A stretch of 64,000 nt of DNA, from contig CAZAZQ010000001.1 of the NCBI GenBank assembly GCA_964489705.1, positions 124,001 through 188,000 of the forward strand, given 5' to 3'. The number at the start of each line of letters is the position of its first letter. Position 1 is the stretch's first letter. The position numbers and the translations under genes are program-made. This document shows positions 9,088-17,897 of the stretch, one piece after another. The notes under the pieces are model-generated. The model saw nothing but the letters and a program-made list of their open reading frames with translations. It ran no database searches and had not been told where the DNA came from. This stretch comes from CAZAZQ01 sp964489705 (GTDB lineage: Bacteria > Zixibacteria > MSB-5A5 > GN15 > FEB-12).

Positions 9088-10086
9088 TTACCGTCGAACT
9101 TCCACCTTGCGATAGGCAACATAGATATCGGCTTCAATCGGCTTGATATCGGAAGTATAAAAATGATGGACGAAATAAATGTTGCCGTTGGCGTCCAATG
9201 ACGGCTCACCGGAAAAATTCGAGATAATTTCCACCGGCTCGCCCCAGCCGCTGTCGGTTTTCAGGGAACGGAAAATCGCCGGTCCCGGATAGCCCAAACG
9301 GCTCGGCCCGGTAAACCATAACTCCATGCCGTCCTGGGTAAGAAACGGCTGAGCTTCGTTCGATGAACTATTGACATCCGGAACCTTCTCCGGCGCCTCC
9401 CAGCCGCTCAGTCCTCGATGAAGCAACCAAATATTTTTTATGGTATCATTATTGACAACGTCGTCATGGTCGTAGTACATCGTCTGCCCGTCGGCACTGA
9501 TGTGGAACTCGCCGACGTTGTAGACATCGTTGACTTGCAGTCCGAGATTTGTCCAATTTCCCCACCCGCCGCCGCTATAGACAGCGCGGTAGATATCGAC
9601 CTCACCATAATTCCCGGCACGAATAGAGCCGAACCACAATGTATCTCCCATCACGAACGGCGAACCGTCGAGAGCGACATCATTGTTCAGATATATCCGC
9701 ACCGGCTCCGACCAGGTGCTGTCCTGCCACCGGCACCACCAAATCCCGGTGACCCCGTCGAGCAACTGCTGCTGGGGAGGAACCGACATATCGGGCGTAA
9801 AGAAAAAGAAGAAACGCTCCCCGTCGGGAGTGATAAACGGAGAATCCTCCGCCCCGGCGGTATTGACCGGACCGACCATCGGCACCGGCGACGACCAATT
9901 CACCGTGTCATGGAGCACCGGCGGAAAAACATCGCTATCCGGCAGAACCTTGACGGCGTCGCCGGGAATGCTTTCCTCCCGCGTGAGGTTTTTTTTCGTT
10001 TCGGTCGGATTGTCGTCACACGCCGACCACACCAACGCCAGTACCACCATTCCCCCCACCACTTTCGAGAAAAGAGATCTTTTCAT
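9088..10086 (-). CDS. Secreted lipoprotein with PD40/WD40-like beta-propeller repeats
   Basis: 332 residues. The ATG at 10086 follows GGAGCAAGGT; an in-frame GTG four codons upstream is less likely. The signal peptide ends in a lipobox (LVWSAC, Cys23), so the mature protein is lipid-anchored outside the inner membrane. The body has repeated propeller-like segments such as EDSPFITPDGERFFFF, DGSPFVMGDTLWFGS, GEFHISADGQTMYYD, EAQPFLTQDGMELWF and GEPSLDANGNIYFV, as in PD40 (TolB-type) blades. No enzymatic motif is seen. It lies just downstream of dsrP on the same strand but has its own terminator; a link to sulfur respiration is not shown. Confidence 0.75.
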   Translation of the reverse strand: MKRSLFSKVVGGMVVLALVWSACDDNPTETKKNLTREESIPGDAVKVLPDSDVFPPVLHDTVNWSSPVPMVGPVNTAGAEDSPFITPDGERFFFFFTPDMSVPPQQQLLDGVTGIWWCRWQDSTWSEPVRIYLNNDVALDGSPFVMGDTLWFGSIRAGNYGEVDIYRAVYSGGGWGNWTNLGLQVNDVYNVGEFHISADGQTMYYDHDDVVNNDTIKNIWLLHRGLSGWEAPEKVPDVNSSSNEAQPFLTQDGMELWFTGPSRLGYPGPAIFRSLKTDSGWGEPVEIISNFSGEPSLDANGNIYFVHHFYTSDIKPIEADIYVAYRKVEVRR

Positions 10087-10147
10087 ACCTTGCTCCACTT
10101 TCCACCATTCGGTACCGTCTATCGGTGCAACGTACCGAGCGATAGGT

Positions 10148-11344
10148 TCATCCGACGGGGGTATGCTGGGACGGAGCTTTTATCGGTTCGGTCTTCAGTT
10201 GCTGTCGAACCGCCAGAGCAATCCGGTACAAGCCGGTCAATATCAACAACCCCACTCCGTATACGCCTAACGAGATAAATAACTCCGGCAGGGTCGGGCT
10301 GTACTCGACGACCTTCCCGAAAGGATTGGGAATAAATCCCGCCACCACCATACCTAACCCTTTGTCAATCCAGATGGAAAGGAAAACCGTAATACAGGCA
10401 AAGGTCAAGGTTTTTTCGTTCCTCCGCAAGGAGGGAACAATCAAAAGAATCAGCGAGACAATCGCCAATACCGCCGATGCCCACATCCACGGCACCAAGG
10501 TCGACTTCCCTTGCAAGCCCAAGAAGAGATAGGTAAAGTGAGAGACATGTTCGGGAATATCGCTGTACAAAGCGGTGAACAGCTCCATCAAAATGAGGAA
10601 AACATTGACCGCCATCGCATAGGTTACGATAACGCCTAACTTCTGAATCGGCTCTTTCCCGGCGTCGAACTTCGTCAGCTTCCGCAGCAACAGGCAAAGC
10701 AAAATCAGCAATGCCGGACCGGACGAGAACGCCGAAGCTAAAAACCGCGGCGCCAACACCGCCGTCATCCAGAACGGCCGGGCACTCAAGCCGGAATACA
10801 AGAACGCCGTTACGGTATGGATGCTTATCGCCCACGGAATGGAAAGGATGATTATCGGCTTGACCCACTTCGGCGGCGGCAAGGCGCTTCGCTCCGATTT
10901 CAGGGTGGTATGACTGATGATGAAGTTCAACACCAGGTAACCGCCGAGGGCGATAGTATCCCAAAACATCAAGGAATGCGGAGTCGGATGCAAGAAAACG
11001 TTGAGAATCCGGAAGGGTTGCCCCATATCGACGAAGATGAACAGCATACACATGGTAACCGACGAAATCGCCAAGAACTCACCGAGAATCGTAATCTTGC
11101 CGAAGGCTTTGTAATTGTGAAGGTAATACGGCAGCACCACCATCACCGCCGACGCCGCTACCCCGACCAGAAAAGTAAACTGGGCGATATAGAACCCCCA
11201 GGAAACATCTCGGCTCAAACCGGTGATATGAAGACCTTCATGGAACTGACGCAGGTAAAAAAGGAAACCAACCCCAATCACGGCCAAGAGGAAAATGACC
11301 CAACTCCAATACTGCTTACTTCCTTTGAACGCATTTTCTAACAT
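10148..11344 (-). CDS. dsrP: DsrP, membrane subunit of the DsrMKJOP complex (NrfD/PsrC family)
   Basis: Integral-membrane quinone-interacting subunit of DsrMKJOP, 398 residues with about ten hydrophobic segments. NrfD-like features include WGFYIAQFTFLVGVAASAVM near the N-terminus and a conserved VNFIISH-type loop. The ATG follows GAGGGAAAT. It starts 7 bases after the dsrO stop and is the last dsr gene. With DsrO it forms the periplasm-facing module thought to exchange electrons between quinones and the DsrC trisulfide pathway. Confidence 0.95.
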   Translation of the reverse strand: MLENAFKGSKQYWSWVIFLLAVIGVGFLFYLRQFHEGLHITGLSRDVSWGFYIAQFTFLVGVAASAVMVVLPYYLHNYKAFGKITILGEFLAISSVTMCMLFIFVDMGQPFRILNVFLHPTPHSLMFWDTIALGGYLVLNFIISHTTLKSERSALPPPKWVKPIIILSIPWAISIHTVTAFLYSGLSARPFWMTAVLAPRFLASAFSSGPALLILLCLLLRKLTKFDAGKEPIQKLGVIVTYAMAVNVFLILMELFTALYSDIPEHVSHFTYLFLGLQGKSTLVPWMWASAVLAIVSLILLIVPSLRRNEKTLTFACITVFLSIWIDKGLGMVVAGFIPNPFGKVVEYSPTLPELFISLGVYGVGLLILTGLYRIALAVRQQLKTEPIKAPSQHTPVG

Positions 11345-11351
11345 ATTTCCC

Positions 11352-12131
11352 TCACACCAGGTAATAAACTTCCGGATGTGTCCCTAAGGACGGTTTTCGT
11401 CGAATGGCAAAACGTGACTGCAACAACTCCCGCACTTCCGAGTTCGGGTCTTCCAAGTCCCCAAAGACCAACGCCTTTTCTTTACATGCCTCCACACAGA
11501 CGGGAAGCTGCCCTTTTGCCAAGCGCTCTTCGCAGAAAGTGCATTTTTCCACCACTCCCCGCATCCGGGTCGGATAGTCGGGTTGAATTTCTTTGATAAA
11601 CGGCCTCGGGTCGCGCCAGTTGAAGCTCCGGGAACCGTACGGGCACGCCGCCACGCAGTACCGGCAACCGATGCAACGGTGCCAATCCATCATCACGATG
11701 CCGTCTTCCTCTCGCTTCCACGTCGCCTGCGTCGGGCACACGCGGGTGCAGGGAGGATTGTCGCAATGGTTGCACAAAAGCAGGACGTGGCTGTGTTTCA
11801 GCTCATCGCCGACGTAGTCCAATTCTTGTTCATGGAAGGCGTGTTCGAACGACTCTTCCCAAATCCACTTCACTTCATCCTTGGGGTTACCGAAATCAGG
11901 AACGTTATGTTCCTTGTGGCACGCTGTGATACAATCCCGGCAGCCCTCGTGCTGGCGGCACTTCTGAAGGTCTATTACCATCGCCCAGCGTTTCCCGACC
12001 AACGGGTGCTCATAGGAGGGCTTTACCGTGGTGGAATCCGAAAGACTCAGCGAATCGCCGAGCGCATGTCCGGCAAGCCCCAACGCCGCCACCCCGGAAA
12101 GTTTGATGAACTTTCTTCTATCAATACCCAT
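11352..12131 (-). CDS. dsrO: DsrO, periplasmic iron-sulfur subunit with Tat signal
   Basis: Ferredoxin-like subunit of DsrMKJOP (259 residues). The ATG at 12131 overlaps the dsrJ stop (TAATG) and gives a twin-arginine signal (DRRKFIKLSG, then a hydrophobic run ending AGHALG). A longer frame from 12203 would run into dsrJ and lose the signal peptide, so it was not used. Four [4Fe-4S] cysteine clusters are visible, for example CRQHEGCRDC, CNHCDNPPCTRVCP, CIGCRYCVAACPYG and CTFCEERLAKGQLPVC. Confidence 0.95.
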   Translation of the reverse strand: MGIDRRKFIKLSGVAALGLAGHALGDSLSLSDSTTVKPSYEHPLVGKRWAMVIDLQKCRQHEGCRDCITACHKEHNVPDFGNPKDEVKWIWEESFEHAFHEQELDYVGDELKHSHVLLLCNHCDNPPCTRVCPTQATWKREEDGIVMMDWHRCIGCRYCVAACPYGSRSFNWRDPRPFIKEIQPDYPTRMRGVVEKCTFCEERLAKGQLPVCVEACKEKALVFGDLEDPNSEVRELLQSRFAIRRKPSLGTHPEVYYLV

Positions 12132-12517
12132 TACCGCCCGACCTCCTTGGGAGCCACATGACAATCCCAGCAATATGGTTCGACTCCCATGTAGGTATGA
12201 CACCGATCACAAAATTTATCTTTCTGTTCATGGCACTTCAAACAGGTCTTGGTCAAACTCATCTCAAACGATACTCCCTTGGGGTTCGTATATATCCGCT
12301 TCCCTTCCCGCACCACCTTGTTCCGCCAACTGTTGAGCAGATCCATGTGGCGGGCAAGCATTTCTTTGGTGTCAAGAACACAGTTTTGTGCCGTCGCAGG
12401 CTTTTCCAACTCCGGCGCGGGACCCGCTTTCCCCTTGGCGACATTGTACCACCAAGGAAACGTCACCAGCACGAGGAAAATGACGACACCAAGAAGGATT
12501 TTCCCGCTGTCATACAT
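12131..12517 (-). CDS. dsrJ: DsrJ, triheme cytochrome c
   Basis: 128 residues. An uncleaved N-terminal membrane anchor (about residues 7-25) is followed by a periplasmic domain with three CxxCH heme sites: CLKCH, CDRCH and CWDCH. This count matches the DsrJ family, whose hemes have unusual axial ligands. It overlaps dsrK by 8 bases at its start and dsrO by one base at its end. Confidence 0.95.
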   Translation of the reverse strand: MYDSGKILLGVVIFLVLVTFPWWYNVAKGKAGPAPELEKPATAQNCVLDTKEMLARHMDLLNSWRNKVVREGKRIYTNPKGVSFEMSLTKTCLKCHEQKDKFCDRCHTYMGVEPYCWDCHVAPKEVGR

Positions 12518-14129
12518 CTTCGCTGCCCTCCTTTCCTTTGAGCGGGGTGCCCCGCAGATCGGTGGTGCGCTCTTTTTCTCCTTTCATTATCAAGGCATTG
12601 CCGAGCATCTCATGAATGCCTCCCACCTCGACGCCCGGCACCCAGTATTCCAACAAGGTCGGCAGCGTGGCTTTGTCGATAGCGCAAATGCAGAGGAGAA
12701 TATTGACCCCGTGCTTTTCGTGAACGTATTTCACCGCATTAGCGCGCGGCAGACCGCCCCGCATCCGCATTTCAAGATTCTCATCCGTCCCCAACCCGGA
12801 ACCGCTGCCGCAACAGAAGGTCTGCTCCTTGATGGTATTTTCCGGCATTTCGTAGAAATTGTTACAGACATTTTGAATCACATAGCGAGGCTCTTCAATC
12901 AGTCCCATCGCCCGCGCCGGGTTACAGGAATCATGGAAGGTCGGAATCCAGTGGTCGTTCCGGCTGGGGTCCAACTTCAATTTACCGTTGCGGATAAGGT
13001 CTGCGGTAAACTCCATGATATGCACCATCTTCGTCGATTTGGCGTTTTCGAACTTCGTGCCTGTAATCGGCGAGACCGGCTCCTCGAGGAAATCCGCCGG
13101 ACCATTCAACGTATCCATGTACTGATGGACGACCCGCCACATATGCCCGCACTCACCGCCGAGTATCCACTTGACCCCCAGCCGCTTCGCCTCAGCGTAC
13201 ATCTTGGCGTTGAGCCGCTTCATCATTTCGACGGAGTGGAACAATCCAAAGTTGCCGCCTTCGGAAGCATAGGCGCTCCACGTATAGTCCAAGCCGATTT
13301 CATGGAACAACGCCAAGTAGCCCAGCAGGGTGTAATAATGGGGTGAGGCAAAGTAATCCGCCGACGGAGCGATAAAGAGTACCTCCGCTCCTTTCTTATT
13401 AATAGGTGCTTCCACCCGTACCCCGGTCAGTTCTTCCAGCTCATCTACCGCAAACTCGATACTGTCTTTGAAGCCGTGCGGCTGGATGCCGAGGTGGTTG
13501 CCGGTGCGATAACAGTTGGCGGCGGGGGTACAAATCCAATCGATGTTCACCCCGACGAGATTCAACAGCTCGCGCACCATCATGGTGATTTCCGCCGTGT
13601 CGATACCGTACGGACAAAAGACCGAGCAACGACGGCACTCGGTGCACTGGAAGAAATAGTAGAACCACTCTTTCAATACTTGATAGGTTAATTCCCGTCC
13701 CCCGGCTATCTTGCCGAAAATCTTGCCCGCGGTGGTAAACTCCTTCCGGTAAACCGAGCGTAAAAGCTCCGCCCGGAGTACCGGCATATTCTTGGGATCG
13801 CCGGAACCGATAAAATAATGGCACTTATCGGCGCACGCTCCGCACCGGACACAGATGTCCATAAAGACCCGCAGGGAACGGTATTTGTCCAGCCTCTCCC
13901 GCAATCCCTCGAGAATTATCTGCTGCCAGTTGTCCGGCAGTTTCCAATCTTCATCGGTCGGCTGCCATTTTCTCGGATTGGGCAGCCCCAAGTATTCGAG
14001 CCGTTCCGGCACCGCCGCATAGTTGTACGTTCCCTTTCGGAACTCGACGGTCGGATCCATCCAACTCTTGCGGGGAGGGGTATAATCAATTCGTGCCAGT
14101 TCTTCCGCCTTGGGTAGTTCGTCAGACAT
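12510..14129 (-). CDS. dsrK: DsrK, heterodisulfide-reductase-like catalytic subunit
   Basis: HdrD homolog that faces the cytoplasm and is thought to reduce the DsrC trisulfide or disulfide. 539 residues from ATG at 14129, which has GGAG five bases upstream; a GTG two codons earlier is part of that ribosome site. Two ferredoxin clusters (CVRCGACADKCHYF and CTECRRCSVFCPYG) precede the CCG-type cluster domain, with FHDSCNPARAMG and QTFCCGSGSG. That is the binding site for the special [4Fe-4S] centre in this family. Confidence 0.96.
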   Translation of the reverse strand: MSDELPKAEELARIDYTPPRKSWMDPTVEFRKGTYNYAAVPERLEYLGLPNPRKWQPTDEDWKLPDNWQQIILEGLRERLDKYRSLRVFMDICVRCGACADKCHYFIGSGDPKNMPVLRAELLRSVYRKEFTTAGKIFGKIAGGRELTYQVLKEWFYYFFQCTECRRCSVFCPYGIDTAEITMMVRELLNLVGVNIDWICTPAANCYRTGNHLGIQPHGFKDSIEFAVDELEELTGVRVEAPINKKGAEVLFIAPSADYFASPHYYTLLGYLALFHEIGLDYTWSAYASEGGNFGLFHSVEMMKRLNAKMYAEAKRLGVKWILGGECGHMWRVVHQYMDTLNGPADFLEEPVSPITGTKFENAKSTKMVHIMEFTADLIRNGKLKLDPSRNDHWIPTFHDSCNPARAMGLIEEPRYVIQNVCNNFYEMPENTIKEQTFCCGSGSGLGTDENLEMRMRGGLPRANAVKYVHEKHGVNILLCICAIDKATLPTLLEYWVPGVEVGGIHEMLGNALIMKGEKERTTDLRGTPLKGKEGSEDV

Positions 14130-14131
14130 GC

Positions 14132-15121
14132 TCACTCCTTCTCCAAAGGCATATTCGCCGCTTTCATCACCTCACGGAACTCATCTTCCCATTCCTCGTA
14201 GGTGTGAACCTTGACGGGGTAATTCCAGGGGTTGATGTGACGGCGCATCCGATTGTTGTTCGCCATGTTTCGTGTGGGGCTTAAAAAGACTCCCGCAAAG
14301 TGCACCAACTTACTAAAGGGGAAATACGCCAGAAGGACACATACCAAGAATAAGTGGATGTAGAACAACACGCCGGGAGCCGCCGGTGCCACCGGATCGA
14401 AAGTCCACAGACCTATCGCCAGTTCTTTCACACCGACAATATCGGTTTTGAAAAAGTAGCGCATCAAGACGCCGGTCACCGCAATGCCCAACAACAGCAA
14501 GAGCGGGAAGTAATCGTTCGCCAGCGAGATGTAGCGCAGTTGCGGAGAGACAACCCGCCGGAAGAAGAGAAAGGTCAACGCCGCAAGGATGACGAGATCG
14601 GTTATGTATATCAAGGGAATCCCTACTTGGAAGAAACCGTCAAGGGCATCCAGCGTGGTGACGAAGGACGGCACCGGCTCGGTAAAAAACCGAAGGTGAC
14701 GGAGAATGATTATCAAGAACGACCAGTGGAACGCCAACCCCGCCGCCCAGAGCCACTTGTTCGGGCTGTAGGCTAACCGCGGTCCTTCGCGAAGCGTGAC
14801 TCTCGTATTCCGAAACAAGGAACGAAAGAACAGTACTTCCAGCGCCATACGAAGAAACACCCCCCAGCCGGTGTGGGGATTTTCGATAGGGCTGTTTTTT
14901 ATCCAGGGGTGACTTTTCTGCTGACCGCAGGTTGTCGGAATGCGAAACGGAACCGGCGACTTTGCCCACCGGATAACCCGCCAGATTATGCCGAGCAAAA
15001 ATATCGCCAGCGCCGCATACGGAATCACCACTCCCAACAGGTACTGCTGACCCGCCGCTACACCAACCACCGCCAACAAAATAAGGATAACCGTCACCAA
15101 AAGGGAAAAGCCTATACTCAT
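14132..15121 (-). CDS. dsrM: DsrM, cytochrome b subunit (NarI-like)
   Basis: Membrane heme b subunit that pairs with DsrK to take electrons from menaquinol. 329 residues, with five to six strong hydrophobic segments and histidines placed as heme ligands (for example AFHWSFLIIILRHLRF and IHLFLVCVLLAYFPFSKLVHF). The C-terminal tail is soluble and acidic. The dsrK ATG lies only 3 bases beyond the dsrM stop, so translation is probably coupled. Confidence 0.94.
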   Translation of the reverse strand: MSIGFSLLVTVILILLAVVGVAAGQQYLLGVVIPYAALAIFLLGIIWRVIRWAKSPVPFRIPTTCGQQKSHPWIKNSPIENPHTGWGVFLRMALEVLFFRSLFRNTRVTLREGPRLAYSPNKWLWAAGLAFHWSFLIIILRHLRFFTEPVPSFVTTLDALDGFFQVGIPLIYITDLVILAALTFLFFRRVVSPQLRYISLANDYFPLLLLLGIAVTGVLMRYFFKTDIVGVKELAIGLWTFDPVAPAAPGVLFYIHLFLVCVLLAYFPFSKLVHFAGVFLSPTRNMANNNRMRRHINPWNYPVKVHTYEEWEDEFREVMKAANMPLEKE

Positions 15122-15140
15122 TTCCCGCGCCTACCTCTTT

Positions 15141-15680
15141 TCATGCTTCTGGTATACTCCTTTTCTCAGGGCCCTCCACCGGTGAGAGCGCCGTCATATC
15201 CCGATGAAGTTTGAACGCCCCGTTTTTCACTTCTCTGATCTTCAGGGAATAAATCTTTTCCCGACACATCATGTAGCTTTCAAACACCAACAACGCTACG
15301 TCGTCGATTTTCGACTCCACTGCCAACAGCTCGGCGGCAAAGCCCGGATGAGCCAACGCCTCTTTTGCCTCTTCTCGAATAGCCTGCTTGAGTAAAAACA
15401 CAAAGCGCACCGCTTGGGAGGGTGACAAGTCCTGCACCGCGCGAACCTTGACAAAATCGTTGATGACATCAAAAAGAGAATCAAGAGAGAGAGAACTGGC
15501 GAGGACCTCATAAGTTTGCTCGGTTAGCCGGTTGATAAGGTACCCTACCGGATTTTGAAATCTATCCCGTTCCCTCTTGAGAAATTCCGCCACCTCGGTA
15601 GGATAGCTAGACACTATCAGATGTTGCCATTTCTTCAGAACCGCCGGCTTATGCCGAACCAGAAAGTCTTCTACGGACAC
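15141..15680 (-). CDS. RsbRD N-terminal-domain protein of the dsr locus
   Basis: 179 residues, all helical, starting at GTG behind GGAGGTGAGG. It resembles the non-heme globin-like N-domain of RsbRD stressosome proteins (FLVRHKPAVLKKWQHLIV near the start, then FQNPVGYLINRL). There is no STAS domain, so it is not a complete RsbR. Small proteins of this type are known immediately upstream of dsrM in sulfate reducers. The function is unknown; sensing or assembly of the DsrMKJOP complex is a guess. It sits between dsrC and dsrM, 19 bases before dsrM. Confidence 0.75.
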   Translation of the reverse strand: MSVEDFLVRHKPAVLKKWQHLIVSSYPTEVAEFLKRERDRFQNPVGYLINRLTEQTYEVLASSLSLDSLFDVINDFVKVRAVQDLSPSQAVRFVFLLKQAIREEAKEALAHPGFAAELLAVESKIDDVALLVFESYMMCREKIYSLKIREVKNGAFKLHRDMTALSPVEGPEKRSIPEA

Positions 15681-15777
15681 GCTTGAACCTCACCTCCGAC
15701 GACGTTACCCACCGCTTTTCGATGGCACCGGAGGAGACGAAAGACTTTTCGTCTCCTCCCCAGTACATTTGGCGTTC

Positions 15778-16095
15778 TTACACGCAACCGGTCGGTTTCG
15801 CCAAACCCGCGACTTTGCAGGCACCCTTTGCCGGACCGGACGGGAACAATTCGTAAATTTTTTTCAAGGGGAATCCCGTTTCCTTACACAGCTTCCGAAT
15901 CATCGGCGCAATCCCATACTTCAGGTAGTAATCCCGCAAGTAGTGGACCAGCTTCCAGTGCTCCTCCGTCATTTCCTCAACCCCTTCGGTCGTCGCAAGG
16001 GCTTTGGCGATTTCTTCGTTCCATTTCTCCGGTTCTTGCATAAAACCGTCTTCATCAACCTCGATCTTAATGTCGCCGTACTCAAATATCGGCAT
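15778..16095 (-). CDS. dsrC: DsrC, sulfur-carrier protein
   Basis: 105 residues. Small TusE/DsrC-fold protein that carries sulfur from DsrAB as a trisulfide for reduction by DsrMKJOP. Both conserved C-terminal-arm cysteines are present (Cys93 in KGACKVAG and Cys104 as the penultimate residue), so this is a true DsrC rather than a TusE or RspA homolog lacking one. Strong ribosome site (GGAGGAAG). Confidence 0.97.
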   Translation of the reverse strand: MPIFEYGDIKIEVDEDGFMQEPEKWNEEIAKALATTEGVEEMTEEHWKLVHYLRDYYLKYGIAPMIRKLCKETGFPLKKIYELFPSGPAKGACKVAGLAKPTGCV

Positions 16096-16161
16096 GGTTC
16101 TTCCTCCATTCTAAAATCAATGTATGTTTACACTCAACGTTCCGACACGTAGTTTCCTCGT

Positions 16162-17844
16162 TTAATGCATCTCGATAAACCCGCACGGACAGTTCTCCGC
16201 ACACTTTTTACAGCCGGTGCAAAATTCGAGTTTCGCCTTGTAGGGCTGTCCCTTGACAAGCGGTTTGATAATGGCGTTGTCGGTGCACAAACTCCAGCAG
16301 GTACCGCAGTCGAAGCACATCCCGCAACTCATGCACCGTTTGCTTTCCCCGACGGCGACCTCTTGCGTCCAGGTTTGAACGATTTCAATATCAAGCGCTT
16401 TCAGCCGCTCCTCGACCGGCACTTCTTTGATCTCTGAGCGCTGCTTGGTCTCGTAGTAGGTCATGTGCATCTTCTCGGGGCGAATCACTTCCATTTCCGG
16501 GGCGGGAGGAATTGCCTCTCCCGTTATCATCTCGTGGATAGCTTCCGCCGCCCGGCGACCGTGGTATATCGCCGTAATGGCGATATCCAGATTGATATTG
16601 TCGCCGCCGGAGAAAACGCCGTCCAGCTTGGTTTTGCCTTTTTCATCGATGGTAATCCAGCCTTTGCCCTCGTGGAGGTCGTCAAAACCGGTGAAATCCG
16701 GTTCCTGGCTGATAGCGGCGATTATGGCGGTGCATTCCAACTCGTAGGTATCACCTTCAATCGGAACGGGACGCCGCCGCCCGGAGGCATCCGGCATTCC
16801 CAACTGCATCCGCTGGCATTTCATCCCGACCGCTTTGCCGTCCTTGGTCAAAATCTCAATTGGCGCCGCCAGAAATTCGATTTTCACTCCTTCTTCGAGG
16901 GCGCCGTCAATTTCGGCGTCAATCGCCGGCATCTCGGTGCGGGTACGTCGATAGAGAATCGTCACGTCGGCGCCCAGCCGCCGGGCAACCCGTGCCGCAT
17001 CAATGGCGGTATCGCCGCCGCCGATGACGACGACTTTGTTGCCGACTTCGACCTTCTCACCGTCGTTGATGCGATGGAGGAAATCGGTACCGGTGAAGAC
17101 ATTTTCGGCGTCTTCGCCCGGGACGCGGAGCTTCAGTCCTTCGTGGGCTCCCAGACCGACAAAGACCGCTTTGTATTCCTTCTGCAAATCCGCCATCGAA
17201 ATATCTTTGCCCACTTTGACGCCACATTTCAACTCGACGCCCATGTCAAGGATACGTTGGATTTCCGCATCCAGAATGCCCTGAGGGAGACGGTAATCGG
17301 GTATGCCGTAGCGCAACATACCGCCCGGTTTGGGGAAAGCTTCAAACACCGTCACCGGGTAGCCGCGCCGCGCCAGGTGATAGGCACAGGTCATCCCCGC
17401 CGGACCGGAACCGATGATGGCAATTTTTTCCGTGCGTTTCTCTTCGGTCAATTTTGGGGGCACCAATTTTTTCTCCAGCGCATAATCGCCGAGGAACCGC
17501 TCGAAGGCATTAATACCGACCGCTCCTTCCATCGCGTTGCGGTTACACTCCGTCTCACACGGATGAGGACAGACCCGCCCGCATACCGCCGGGAAGGGGC
17601 TGGTTTCCATCCAGACCTGCCAGGCTTCTTCAAGGGCTTGGTCAATCGTCTTTTCGTATTCTTCCGCCTTGGATACAATCATAAGCGCCTTGCGAATCTG
17701 ATTGCCGTTCGGACAACGGTCGATACAAGGCGGTTTTTTCTCGATAAACTGTGGCCGTAATGGTGACATCTCCACCCCGGAAGCGCCGGTTCCGCGGGAG
17801 AGACCTTTCAAACCTCTTTTTTTCTTTTTTACTATCTTTGCCAT
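16162..17844 (-). CDS. dsrL: DsrL-like NAD(P)H:acceptor iron-sulfur flavoprotein
   Basis: 560 residues, built like the glutamate synthase small subunit: an N-terminal cysteine-rich Fe-S segment (CIDRCPNGNQIRKAL, then CGRVCPHPCETECNR), an FAD site (IIGSGPAGMTCAYHL), a second nucleotide site (VVIGGGDTAIDAARVARR), and a C-terminal double [4Fe-4S] ferredoxin (CMSCGMCFDCGTC and CTGCKKCAENCPCG). The C-terminal ferredoxin distinguishes DsrL from GltD. In sulfur oxidisers DsrL passes electrons from DsrAB to NAD+; a second type occurs in sulfite reducers. It sits between dsrN and dsrC in the same direction. The ribosome site is weak. Confidence 0.88.
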   Translation of the reverse strand: MAKIVKKKKRGLKGLSRGTGASGVEMSPLRPQFIEKKPPCIDRCPNGNQIRKALMIVSKAEEYEKTIDQALEEAWQVWMETSPFPAVCGRVCPHPCETECNRNAMEGAVGINAFERFLGDYALEKKLVPPKLTEEKRTEKIAIIGSGPAGMTCAYHLARRGYPVTVFEAFPKPGGMLRYGIPDYRLPQGILDAEIQRILDMGVELKCGVKVGKDISMADLQKEYKAVFVGLGAHEGLKLRVPGEDAENVFTGTDFLHRINDGEKVEVGNKVVVIGGGDTAIDAARVARRLGADVTILYRRTRTEMPAIDAEIDGALEEGVKIEFLAAPIEILTKDGKAVGMKCQRMQLGMPDASGRRRPVPIEGDTYELECTAIIAAISQEPDFTGFDDLHEGKGWITIDEKGKTKLDGVFSGGDNINLDIAITAIYHGRRAAEAIHEMITGEAIPPAPEMEVIRPEKMHMTYYETKQRSEIKEVPVEERLKALDIEIVQTWTQEVAVGESKRCMSCGMCFDCGTCWSLCTDNAIIKPLVKGQPYKAKLEFCTGCKKCAENCPCGFIEMH

Positions 17845-17897
17845 GGTGCTACACTTCCGTTGAAGATTATTTCATCACCTATTCTTTTCCCATTCAT

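Noticed and set aside
12249..13346. 365-codon plus-strand frame
   Set aside because: Antisense to dsrK and dsrJ, which have clear cysteine motifs and overlap in the correct direction.
16465..17760. 431-codon frame on the plus strand
   Set aside because: Antisense shadow of dsrL, made possible by GC-rich codon bias; no ribosome site or family match.
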